A stretch of DNA of 64,000 nt from Nelumbo lutea (lineage: Eukaryota; Streptophyta; Magnoliopsida; Proteales; Nelumbonaceae), in NCBI GenBank assembly GCA_022828595.1, contig JAKGHH010000002.1:46836631-46900630 (forward strand), read 5' to 3'. Below the pieces are notes generated by a model. The model was not told where the DNA came from, made no database searches, and saw only the letters and a program-made list of their open reading frames with translations. Numbering within the stretch: position 1 is the first letter of the stretch; every line of letters begins with the position of its first letter. Position numbers and translations under genes: made by a program. This document shows, piece after piece, positions 11,112-22,600 of the stretch.

Positions 11112-12570
11112 GCTTCACTTTCTTCTTCTTTTCTTTCCTTTTTTCCTCAAGTATACCTTACTTCCTTCATTCTTCCTTCCCACTCTTCTCTTTCCCTTTG
11201 CCTCTTTTTTCTCCTCCCGATTCAACCTCCTAACACCCACAGGGTGGTTTACTCTATTTTCATTACTCTCCATCACTAGGGTCGGGTCAAATAGGCTTTC
11301 CAGAATTAAGGACCAAATTCTAGCTCCCTCTTGTTCTAGACTATTGTCTGATAGGTTCTCAGAATCTTGGGCTGTGGCACTTTTCATTTAGAGATTCCTG
11401 AGAGGAGTGGCATTGGCTGTACCTGCGCAGACACATGATAATAATTTAGAGGGATCTAAACAAGGACTCACAAGCTGAAAAGGTAAACACGAAGAAGAGG
11501 GGTTAGGGACTCCATGTGTCAGCAATCCCGAGTCCTTCCCTTTATCAATACCCACTGGTTCGGTAACCTTGGCAGGCAACTCTGATATAAAATTACTGTT
11601 TTGTTCCTCCTGTGCTTCTTTGTCTGGGTTAGTAATAAGATCTGACATTCCTTTATTAATATCTTGTCGCTGTGCCTCCCCTGGGAATTCTCCATCTTCT
11701 CTTCTAACTGAAACTGGGTTCACCACTAAGATTGGGGCAGGACTATCACCGTATTCATCTCTTGGAGCCACGCTGGCGCAGGTAGAGGGGTCTTCGAACA
11801 ATAACTCTGTTCCCAGTTTTTCGTCGTCCCACAAGATACACGTTTTAGCAGTGTTGACACTTCTGATACTAAAAGAAGCTCTGATTGATGCATCTTTTCT
11901 TGCCTTAGGTCTTCCCAGTCGCTATCCTCTTCAGATTCGTCGCCCTCGTGCCTATTAAATTTCGGATTGGGCTTATCTGGAGATGTAGAGTTGCTCGTCT
12001 GCACTGGCATCCATCCCCATGTGGGGGTACCACTTTTTTTGGCGTCCCCATGAGCTTTAGAGGCGTCTCTGCAACTCTGCGTCAAACTCAAGGCGGGGGA
12101 CGAGCAACAGGGATCGAAAAAGACGATGATAGACCCCTGCAACTGTCCACCAACCTTTGGGCTGACCCGCACATCTGAGCCCTTGGTTCGCTCGGTTCAC
12201 CCATTGGTTTGACTACTGATGTGTGTTTAAAGTTAAATGACGTTTTACTGCCTCTTCCAGCTGTCACCTCTGCAAAAGATCTTTGACAGGTCATGCGTGC
12301 GTTAATAGACAGTTCGTATTTAACCTCTTCACTAATGCACCAATTTCGAACTTTCGAATATGATGACCATTCAACTTCCTTTCTTTTGCAAGAGCTGTCA
12401 ATCTTCTTTATTTCTTCTTCCCTTTCTTTGACCCTTGCCATGTCATCATCTTCTACCTCCCACAAGTTTCTCCACAATCTCTCCTCCACTGATGACAGCA
12501 ACCAAACCACAATCTGAGTTTCGCCTATTTCCATTTCCACCGTTCTTGGGACTTCTTCCACTTTAGCCAT
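11112..12570 (-). pseudogene. LINE ORF1-like region, frame-broken
   Basis: Overlapping frames at 12570-12088, 12172-11726, 11834-11388 and 11387-11115 succeed one another directly upstream of the endonuclease. They give a low-complexity, charged, Ser/Pro-rich protein with a basic Lys/Arg end (about 11220-11115). Position and composition fit the gag-like ORF1 linker of a plant LINE. No zinc knuckle or RNA-binding motif could be confirmed. The start MAKVEEVPRTVEM lies close to the inversion junction. Confidence 0.6.
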
Positions 12571-12582
12571 CCTTTGGTCAAT

Positions 12583-13262
12583 TTGGGAAGAGAGAAACAA
12601 TAGGATCTTCCAAGGGCACTAGAAGTCCAAGGAAGCAATTGTTGAGGTTATTACCATCAAGGTTATGCATTGGCTGAAAATGCAGCATCTCTTCAAGGAC
12701 TTCTCCTCAGCTGATTTAATTAGAAATTGGAGTGCTATGGCTGTATCCTCTCCCTCCTCCCCTGTGGTTCAAGAAAGTTGGTTACCACCGCCTCAATTCA
12801 GAGTGAAGTTAAACTTTGATGGAAGCTCTTTGGGTAGTTCAGGTCAGTTGGGAGTTGGGGGTGTGTTCAGAAATGAGGAAGGAAAAGTCTTGGCCCTTAA
12901 GGGCAGAAGTCATGGCCTTACTCCAAGGCCTGAGATTGGCAAAACGATGGAAAATGCAGCACTTAGAAGTGAAAGGAGACTCCAAGCTGGTAATAGGGTG
13001 GATGCAATCTGGAAACTTGGGAGTTTGGCCACTTAGCCTCTAAGAGAGATTATTAGCTTAGCAAGGGAGGTTGAGGTGCAATTTAAATGGGTAAGAAGGT
13101 CAGCAAATGGAATGGATGATACTTTAGTTACTAAGGAGGCTTTGTTTTGGGCTTGTTTGTAAGGTTTTGTTCTGATGTTTTATCCATCCTGTGGGTGGTA
13201 AATCTGTAATTCTGTAATTTTATTTCAAATTGTCAATGGAAGTTACCATTTCCTATAAAAAG
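12583..13262 (+). mobile_element. LINE 3' part: RNase H domain and tail (upright half of the twin-primed LINE)
   Basis: The frame opens WEERNNRIFQG at 12584, then runs through HWLKMQHLFKDFSSADLIRNW into an RNase H opening (VKLNFDGSSLGSSGQLGVGG). A frame shift near 12895 moves it to the frame with EVKGDSKLVIGWMQSGN. The tail ends near an A-rich stretch at about 13256-13262. It joins the inverted 5' part head to head and lacks reverse transcriptase. 13263-13600 holds nothing recognisable and is probably intron. Confidence 0.75.
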
Positions 13263-13600
13263 CAGACGTCAAAAGAGGAAATGAGGCATAGTTGGAATTT
13301 AAAATATGAACTTGATACAATTCTATGAAGGGAGGAAATAAAATGCAGATAAAAGTCTAGAAGCAAATGGGTAAAGGAATGTAAGCAATAATCCAAGTCT
13401 TTGACTTATCTTAACTGAACGACCAACAAACACATTCAAATCTTCTACTTGCATTTATGTGGATGAAATAGGATCTAAGCCTTGTTTTTCCTATATGGAA
13501 ATGTAATATTGCTACTATTAGATGGATATGTATATTCGTGTGCTATGTGAGAACATATTTCACACTCTGGTGGTTGGCTTTTGTTGTCTATAATGCACAG

Positions 13601-13680
13601 TTACGAACTTTCTTGATACGCAATGGCTTATCCATTCTCTTCAAAGAAGGTCCATCTGCTTACAAAGCATACTACTTGAG
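13601..13680 (+). CDS. RNL: RNL exon a (first in window), end of ligase domain
   Basis: 80 nt after the acceptor TAATGCACAG, followed by the donor GTGAGT. Encodes [17 protein letters not shown] and on to YYLR, ending in split codon AG/G. I assume a phase-0 start because the frame is open and matches the family. Confidence 0.9.
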
Positions 13681-16600
13681 GTGAGTATAATTCTTTTACC
13701 AAACTGTTATAGAATGCAATTAATTAGAGGGTTGAGTAATGACAGTATTGTGTGCATTATGTAATTACTTTAGGCTGTGAATTTAGAAATTGTCTTTTGA
13801 ATTCAAGATAAGGGTTCTTCAGATTGGCAATATAAAAGTCACTTGAACACAGCCATACCATAATATAGTCATTTCTCTAATCTTTGCAGTTGAGCTCTTG
13901 CCTTTTGTGATTCACTGCAGTCTAATCTACAACCATCATACTAATAATTTCCACTTTTAAATTACCTAATATATGATTGGCATCTCAACATTGATAGGCA
14001 AATGAAAACATGGAACACATCAGCTGCAAAGCAGAGGGAACTCAGCAAGATGCTAGACGAATGGTATTGTTAGTCTTACTTTGGATGCTTTCTGTTTTAT
14101 ATCTTACACTTTCATTATCTTCTTTTTTCATTATGTTATTGATGATGATGGGGACTGGATTTCTATTCAGTTTTGATGTTCAAAGGAGTTTTCGTATTCC
14201 TTTCTGCACCCTTGATTCAGAGAAAAGTTTTCAGCTCCGAAAGACCTTACCATGTGAAATTATATTAAAAAAATAAAACTATTGATGGTTACCATATATT
14301 GGGAAACTCCTATATGGGGTATAAGGTTGACATGGAGTTCAGTTGAACATGTGGCCAATCCTGTAGGTCTCCCATCTAATGGATGATATGGATTGGCCAC
14401 AGGATCTGATCATATGGCATAAATAGGTCATGTCAGGTAGAGAAGCTCCCTTATCAATAAAAAAAGTAATATGCCAGTTGGATATTTTTTTCATCAATAG
14501 GGCTGTGTACATAAGGAGGAAATGTGGGAACAAACAACTGTCATCATCCATTTATCTTAGTGAAGCTGAGCCTTTCCTGGAGCAGTATGCAAAGCGCAGT
14601 CCAGAGAATCAAGCTCTGATAGGATCTGCTGGAAACTTAATAAGAGCTGAAGATTTTCTGGCCATTGTTGAAGGAGGCAGGGATGAAGAGGGTGACCTTG
14701 AGACAGAGCGGGAAGTATCACCTTCAAGTCTGAGTCCAACAGTGAAGGACATAGTTCCAAAAAGTGAGGGTCTGATTGTATTCTTTCCAGGTAAAACTCT
14801 CCTGATGAGCTCAACCTAGATTATATTTTCCTGTATCTATTTCGTGTGTATCATTACTAAACCTGTAACTTTCATTGGCTTGGGTGTGTACTAGCTTCAA
14901 CAAGTATTTATCAAGGTTGGAAATGCACATAGATATTAAAATTCTTCTCTTACCCAAATACAAATATACAATTAGGGCATACATGCAAATTATAAGATAG
15001 TAGCTGATTTTTTTTTTTTTTTTTTGAGAAGGATAATAATTTAGTTGTTCTCTCCTTTTGGATGATATCTTATCATTTTCCTTTTATTCTTCAAAAAAAA
15101 AGAAAAAAGCTTATAAAGGGAAATGCAAAAAGGTACAATTGAAATAAACTTTATCCTTAGAAAGATGCATTTGGTGAAGTTAGTGTTGGACAGTTTTGTA
15201 TGCCCTTAGCTTCAATCAAAATTGATGTACTTTATGAGTTTATTGTAAATGAATGAAAGTGCATATTCGATTCATGTTCCCTTGGTATGTTTCTGTGTAA
15301 TACCCTTAAACTGGACACTTATTGAGACTCGTGTTAGTTTAGAATGTTCACAGCCAGTGGGTCGGTCTGGGGAGACCTATCCTGACAAGGCTGACACTGT
15401 GGTGCCACCAAGTCGGTTGGGGTGGCTTGTCTCAGCTACCGGGGTGAGACCCTAGGCACATACAGTGTGGGATTAATTGAATCTTTGAACTGGACTAGAT
15501 TTCCAGTATTGCCCTGGACCTTGGAGATTGATGGGAAAAACTGGAAAGTTACACCCGACCCCTAGACTCGATTATGATACTGCACTAGGTGTCGGATCGG
15601 GGTGTCTTTGATGTACCAATCAGTGAGATCCTTAGCGGGGGTCAAAACCTGGGTATGTTGGGACAATCCGAGAATTCATCTGAGTGGGTGATCATAGTGA
15701 CAGAATCAGCCCCTTTGTCGGACAAAGGTAATGATCGGGGATGTGCTCTCACTGTTGGAAACCAAGACTACCGGCAGCCGATTTCAACCGTTGAAATTTG
15801 TTTTGCAAAGTATATTTTATATGAGATATAAAAGTATATACATTATGGTTTCTAAAATGTTTGTAAAAGGTTTTAATTCCCGGGATCCATATAAGTGGAG
15901 AGTGCAACACTATTCCTTGCAGCCGAGGGAGAGGTCCTCTCTTGTCGGGCAGTGTAAGATCATTATGGGCTGAGAGGTTAAGTGTAAGACCATTGAGGAT
16001 AATACCTGATGGGCTAATCTTGCATCTGCCCACAGTCCCTGGGTGTTACAAGGTGGCTTGGCCCAAGGACCACTTAGGGTAAGTGTTGGGCCCATAGAGC
16101 CCATTTGATGGGTTTCAGGGGGTGCGCTGTCTTTAACAGTGTATTCGACCAGGCCTTGTAACAAAGGCTGGGCCGAACCCATGTGGCTGATGTGTAGATC
16201 AATGCTTGGGTGCCACGCCATACAAGGAAGCCCAACTGGGCAGCAGTTAGGAAGGTTAAGTGAGCACATAAGCTTAATGGGCCTAAAGCCCATTTCGAAC
16301 TGGGTTATTTATTTAGTTAATTAAAGGGGCGAATTCTGAGATAGATTAGCAGATAGGATAGGGTCTTAACCCTATCCACTCAGAGAGTCCAGATCTGAAT
16401 GTGATTCAGATCTAGAAACCTCCTAATGGGATTAGGATAAAGCTAATCTAATTTGCAGATAAGATAAGGGTTTATCCTTATCACTAGAAGAGAAGGCTGA
16501 TCCAAATATGATTTGGATAAGCACCTCCTAATGGGATTAGGAGCTGATCTTTTCAAGTTAACAAAAAGAAGGAGGGGGCGGCAGCCTTGAGAGAGAACAA

Positions 16601-19600
16601 GAAACACATTAATCCTCTTTAGTGCTGAAATCAAGAAGAGAGAATTCTGCACCCTGCGAATACTCTCTTGCCGCCTCCCTGCTCTTGCCGCCCTGTTTGC
16701 CAGTTCGATCTCTAGCTGTGGGAGAAGTCAAGATTGGATCTTGACATCAGTTCTTTGAGAAAGGATTGAAAAGGAAGCTGTGCTCACGTTCCATCCTACT
16801 GTTTCTTGCGAAGGACAGAGTTCTTGGAGAAGAACACTGCTGATTCTGCTCCATCCTACACTACGCCATCTTCAGTGGGAGCAGTCTTTGGATCCTTCCT
16901 TGGGTGTGAACACCTTCGTTGGCAAATATTACTTCTCCGTATCAGGTATTATTCTCTCCCATTCCTTTTGGTTCAGATCTGGTTCAGTTTAAGGTTCAAG
17001 ATTGATCCTTGAAAATATGATTTTCTAAATAGGGAATGTGATTCCCAGTTGAAGGGAAAGAAATTTTTTTTTGAAATTCGCCCCTTATTCCGCAATCTTT
17101 GGGCGTCCATGGGATGGATCTCTCATTCCCTTCAGTTAGGACATTTATAACTATTAGGGTCTGCTAGAGATGCTTGGTTTAACTTTTATAGGCATCTACA
17201 AAAGTGGTTGGTCACACTAACATGAGGCCACTTGCCAAAGTATGTTTTGGCATTATATAGGACTAGTGTAGGGAAAGCGACATGCACTTGTGCAAGTAAA
17301 GATAAAAAAAGGCAAAAAGTTTAAAAAAAAAATGACTAGACAGATTTTGAAATTTTGCTTTACTTTTTTTAAAACACCTTAACCTTATATGATACGATGC
17401 TATAGTTTGATTTAACTTTTATTGCCTGCACGGAGACCAAGGCAAGTGTCTGCATTATATAGTAGATTTGTATTCTTTGCTTTGCTATTCTATTTTTGTT
17501 TGTCTAGCAATTTTTGCCTCTTGATAACTTCTTTCCTTGGTTCTCTATCCTAAGAGCTCCTAATATCTTAATCTTAAAGAAAAAAGTATTCAATGACAAA
17601 TTTGATTACTTTAAACATCTCTTGCTTGGAAAGTTTTGCCTCCACGCTGATAACCATCTTAATTCATTCCCACTTCAGGTATACCAGGTTGTGCTAAGTC
17701 TGCATTGTGCAAGGAAATTCTAAGTTCTCCAGGTGGACTTGGGGACGAACGACCTGTAAATAGCCTCATGGGTGACCTAATCAAAGGTTCGTGGTATGGA
17801 TATTTGTTGTCATAATAAATAGTTTGCTTTCTGAATCAGCTTGTGGAATAAGAATCAGGACTGGAGTATGGAAACACTTAGTTTTAGCCAATGAAATGAC
17901 ATGTTCTTGCAGTTTTCTGTTTGTCACATGATTATCAGTCAGGGATAATATATTCTGGTCCATTTAGATATCTAATTTGAATAATAGATATTAACTCATG
18001 TTTTCATTCATTACCATGTGCCTTTGTATTAAAGCAATTTGACAATGGAATCAAATAGCTACCACTTAATTACTTATAAGCAATCTTCTTATTCACTGCA
18101 GCTGAGAATCTGTGACACCATGGCAGAAGGTAAAGTTTGACCAAAAATGTTTTTCTGGTTGGTAACTAAAACTAACATTAGATGATAATGGAAGGTGTGG
18201 GAAGAGAGAAATGGCTGAGTCTTCAGTGATAAAGAAGGGAGTGAGGAGGCAGTGTGAGAGCGTATCTTAAATAGAGCTATACATTGGGTTAAAGCCTCAA
18301 GCCTGTTCTCAGATTTATCTTTTGATGACTTGTGGAGAAACTGGGGAGCTGTAGCTAGAAGTTCTCAGATTTCTCTTTCGAGGAACAAACCAGTGGTAGC
18401 TTGGGAACCTCCTGATGAAGGCTTTATCAAGTTGAACTTTGGTGGTGGCAGTCTAGGGAACCCAGGTCCGTATGACATAGGAGTTTTCAGGAATAATGGA
18501 CATATTGTTGCTGTTTTCTCAGGCCAGTTGGAATAGGGGACTTGGTTTTTGTGGAGTTCCAAGCAGCATTATTTTAAAAGGCTTAAGCCTTGAAACGTGA
18601 GGTGTATGCACACAGATTTTGTATAATTTAAAATGAGGCGCAAGCTTCAAGCCTCAAGGTGTGAGGCGTAGCCTGAGGTGTAAAAAGGCGTAAGCCTCAA
18701 ATATCAATGATTAATTAGTGATTTAATGCAAAAAAAAATGTTTTTTGTATAATTTAAAACATATAGGAAAAACACTTCAATAATTATGGACCAAATAAAA
18801 AAGTAAAAATGGAAAACTAATAAGGCAAATCAAATTATGTTAGTTTTTCTTAGTGTTTTAAGGTAGTTCAATACAAAAGGGACTAATCAAGTTCTTAGTT
18901 TTGAATAAATCAAGTGAGATTTTTCTTATTATTCTAAATGTAATGTCCGAAGTTTGTTATTTTTTCTCATTTCTTCTCCTAATTGGTTTTTCTTAATAAT
19001 AATATGATTATTATTATTATTTACATAGATCAATGATTAGTTATTGTTTTCTTTCTTGGAGAGAGAGAGAGAGAGGAGAGAAGAGAAGAGTGAGAAGAGA
19101 AGGGAGAGAGATCCGACTGAGAGTCAAAAACTATAGCTAGCAGCGCCCAGCTTCTTATTTATATTAACTTAACGTAAAATAGGTAGGAGGTTACAAATAT
19201 GCCCCTGGCGGCACTCCCTAATAACGAACAAATAAAAAAGAAGGAACTAGCTGACAGCATCTTAGGCTGATAGCATACTAACAACAACTATAAAAAACAA
19301 ATAAATAACCCTAACAACACTCCCCCTCAAGTAGGGATGAATAATGCCCAGCTTATCACATAACTCATTGTGTCGCGAGTGTGGAAGTCCTTTTGTGAGG
19401 ACATCAGCAAGTTATTCCTTAGAGTTGACATAAGGGGTGCAGATTTCCCCTTTCTCCAAATTTTCCCTTATGAAGTGTTTGTCCACTTCAATGTGCTTGG
19501 TCCTCTCATGTAGGATAGGATTGTTGGCGATGTTTATGGCTGCCTTGTTGTCACAGTAAAGAGACATAGGATTATGAACAACTCCAAGATCCCCTAGAAG

Positions 19601-22600
19601 GTTCTTTAGCCAGAGAACTTCAGCCATCCCATGTGTCATAGCTCTATACTCCGCTTCAACACTTGACCTTGCTACCACACTTTGTTTCTTGCTTTTCTAT
19701 GTCACTAGGTTTCCTCCCACAAATGTGCAATACCCACTTGTGGACTTTCTATCATCCACAACACCTGCCCAATCCGCATCTGTAAAGACTTCCACCTTTA
19801 GATGATTATGTTTATTGAATAGTAGACCTATTCCTGGATACTTTTTTAAGTATCTAAGAACTCTCTCTACTGCCTCCATGTGTGGTTTCTTAGGAGACTG
19901 CATGAATTGGCTCAAGACCCCAACTGAATAGGTAATGTCTAGGCGGGTCATGGACAAATAAATCAACTTTCTCACTAACATTTGGGACTGTTTCACATCT
20001 TTCAGAGGTTCACCATCACAGTCACCCAATTTATGATCAACATCCATGGGAGTATCTACTGGCCTTGCACCTAGCTTGTCTATGTCTTGTAACATATCAA
20101 GGGTGTACTTCCTATGAGAAATGAAGATGCCCCTTTTTGAGCAGGCAACTTCAATTCCAAGAAAATACTTTAGAGGACCTAGATCTTTCACTTCAAATTG
20201 AGATGCAATGAATTGTTTCAACTTTTGTATTTTTGAACTCCAATTTCCTGTAATGATGACATCATCCACATACACTATCAATATAGCAACCTGTTCCTGA
20301 CATCTCTTCACAAAGAGAGTGTGATCAGACTGACATTGCTTGAATCCTACTTGCTGGACTGTCATATGAAACTTACTGAACTGAGCCCTGGGAGATTGTT
20401 TTAAGCCATAAAGAGACTTTCTCAGTTTGCACACCTTATTTTCACTTCCCTTGGCACAGAATCCAGGAGGTTAAACCATGTGCACCTCTTCCTCTAGGTC
20501 ACCATTTAAAAAGGCATTCTTTATGTCCAATTGATGCAATTCCCAGTCAAGGTTAGCAGCCAATGACAGAAGAACTCGAATTGAGTTCATCTTAGCTACT
20601 GGTGCAAATGTCTCATCATAGTCAACCTCGTACACTTGAGTGTACCCCTTTGCTACTAATCTTGCTTTGTACCTTTCAACTATCTTGTCTGCCTTGTGTT
20701 TAACTGTAAACACCCACTTACACCCCATTGGGTCTTTCCCCCTTGGAAGATCCACCAATTCCCAAGTTTGATTTTTATGGAGGGCATTAATCCCCCCTTT
20801 CATAGCATCTGTCCATTCAGGGTATTTTAAGGTTTCTGCAGCATTTCTGGGTACAGGGATGCAATCAACTACAGATAGGAAGGCTCGGTATGAGGGGGAA
20901 ATGTGATCATAGGAGACATATTGGGTGTAGAGAAGATGGGCCGAATGGCCCATAGGCTGTTTATCCTTTCTTATTGTTTATGTTCCTTTCTGTAATGGGC
21001 CATATTCTAGGCCCATCCTTTCTATGTTATGTTCTTTGTAATTTCTTGCCCAACCAAGGGTCTCCTTGTAATTATTCAAATTTAACTTAATAAAATAGTG
21101 TTAGGGTGTTAGAGAGAGAGTAAGGTTCGAAACTTTCATACTCTAAACCCTTATTGCCACCATCTCCTTCTTCACCTTCTACTCCATGAAAGAAGTATTT
21201 TCTGTTGTTTTTTTTTTTTATTTCTTTTGATTTCGGCATCTATTCTAAACAGTCCCACACTCGCAAAGACTGTTTTTCTTCTTGGTATCAGAGCAGGCCT
21301 GAACTTGGCTTGGGCTTTCATGTGGGTGTAGTCCAGTCGACTGCATGAGAGTGTTCTAGGGCTGGAAGCTTCAGCTTGTGTTGCCTGATTCTTGGAGGTC
21401 ATTGGAGGGTGCCCAAGACTCAAATCTCTTGGAGAGTGGTTCGGTGACCAGGAAGAATCAGAGAAAAAGAACAGTTCGGTTTCTGATTTGGAGCTTAAGT
21501 TAGAGATTGTAAGTTGTGCTCAGTTATTTCTGGGTTATTTTTCTGTTTTTTGACTATTGAAGCGTTCGAAGTTTCTTTGAAAACTGTACAGCTATTCAGC
21601 TGTTTTTTAGTCTAGTTTAACCCAGAGATTTCTGGGTTGTTTTCATTCCTTTTCTGGACTGTCAAACTGCCGAAACATCTTTGGATTTAGTGCTGCGAGT
21701 TGTTGCTTCTATTTGGTTGTTTTTGGGCACTGTACGGACTGTTCCTGAGGTGTTTCTCACCTTTGACAGTGGGGTCTTCTCTGCTGCCCACACTGTGTTT
21801 GTAAAAAGGCCTCTTCATCAATATGGACTGGTCTTTGCTCTTTTTGGGGTACTTTTTGGCGAGTACCTAGAATTTCTGATTAGAAAAGGAGCTTCGATTG
21901 GGTGCACAGTGCTTGGAGGTTTTCTGATTACTTCTTGAAGGCCGAACCAAGTTGTTTAGTGTCTCGTGTAAACAACAAGGTGTTGCTTCAGACTTGGTTC
22001 TCACAGCTTCCGGGTGTGGTTTGGCTTTGTGTATTGCTGTTTTGAGGCTGGTTTAACACAGTCCTTGCTCCATCCTCATTCAATACACTTGTAGAAGTCG
22101 GCTGAAATCCTATTTGAAGTGTTTTACATGATGGACTCCTCAGAGATTGAAAACAAGAATGTTGCTGAATTTGGACAAGCTCAGGGGACTCCAGTTGATT
22201 CTTTATTGACTACGACCACAGTCAAGCTGAATGGAACTAATTATCTGGCATGGTCACAATCGGTAAAGATTTATATATGTAGTAGAGGAAAGTGGGGCTT
22301 TATCTCTAGGAGCAAGAAGGCTCCCCCAGAGGATGATCCATCCTATGAGAAGTGGATGCAAGAGAATTATGTTGTTATTGGGTGGCTTGTGAACTCAATG
22401 CAGCCACAGATTAGCCAACGCTATCTATGGATGAATTCAGCAAAGGAAATCTGGGACAATGTTGCAGAAACCTATTACCAAAAACTAAATGTGGCTAGAG
22501 CCTATAAATTGAGAAGTGATGTGAAGAATTTAAGGCAGGGGGAGAAACCTTTAGCTGTATACTTCTCAACCCTAAAGTCTCTATGGCAAGAAATAGACCT

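Larger units (their letters stand above)
4780..12582 (-). mobile_element. LINE retrotransposon, 5' part in inverted orientation, split by a copia insertion
   Basis: Minus-strand LINE sequence runs from an ORF1-like region (12570 downward) into an AP-endonuclease domain. It is interrupted by the copia element at 5354-10522 and resumes at 5353. The endonuclease reading frame continues directly across the insertion point, with near-matching 5-bp flanks (CTTTC at 5349, TTTTC at 10523). At about 12575-12583 it meets, head to head, a plus-strand piece from the 3' end of a LINE. This is the arrangement expected from twin priming: inverted 5' part, upright 3' part, reverse transcriptase region missing between. 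The left end is cut by the copia LTR at 4779. Confidence 0.8.

Noticed and set aside
13263..13600. Search for an additional tRNA ligase exon upstream of 13601
   Set aside because: No open, family-like stretch with splice borders was seen; the preceding exon must lie left of the window.
15249..16324. Several 60-127-codon frames in intron 3
   Set aside because: They overlap on both strands in GC-richer repeat sequence without domains; probably LTR sequence.
20435..20953. Start of the element A RT frame at 20953
   Set aside because: The first residues are translated from the copia-2 LTR; the true sequence continues at 26791 after removing the insertion.
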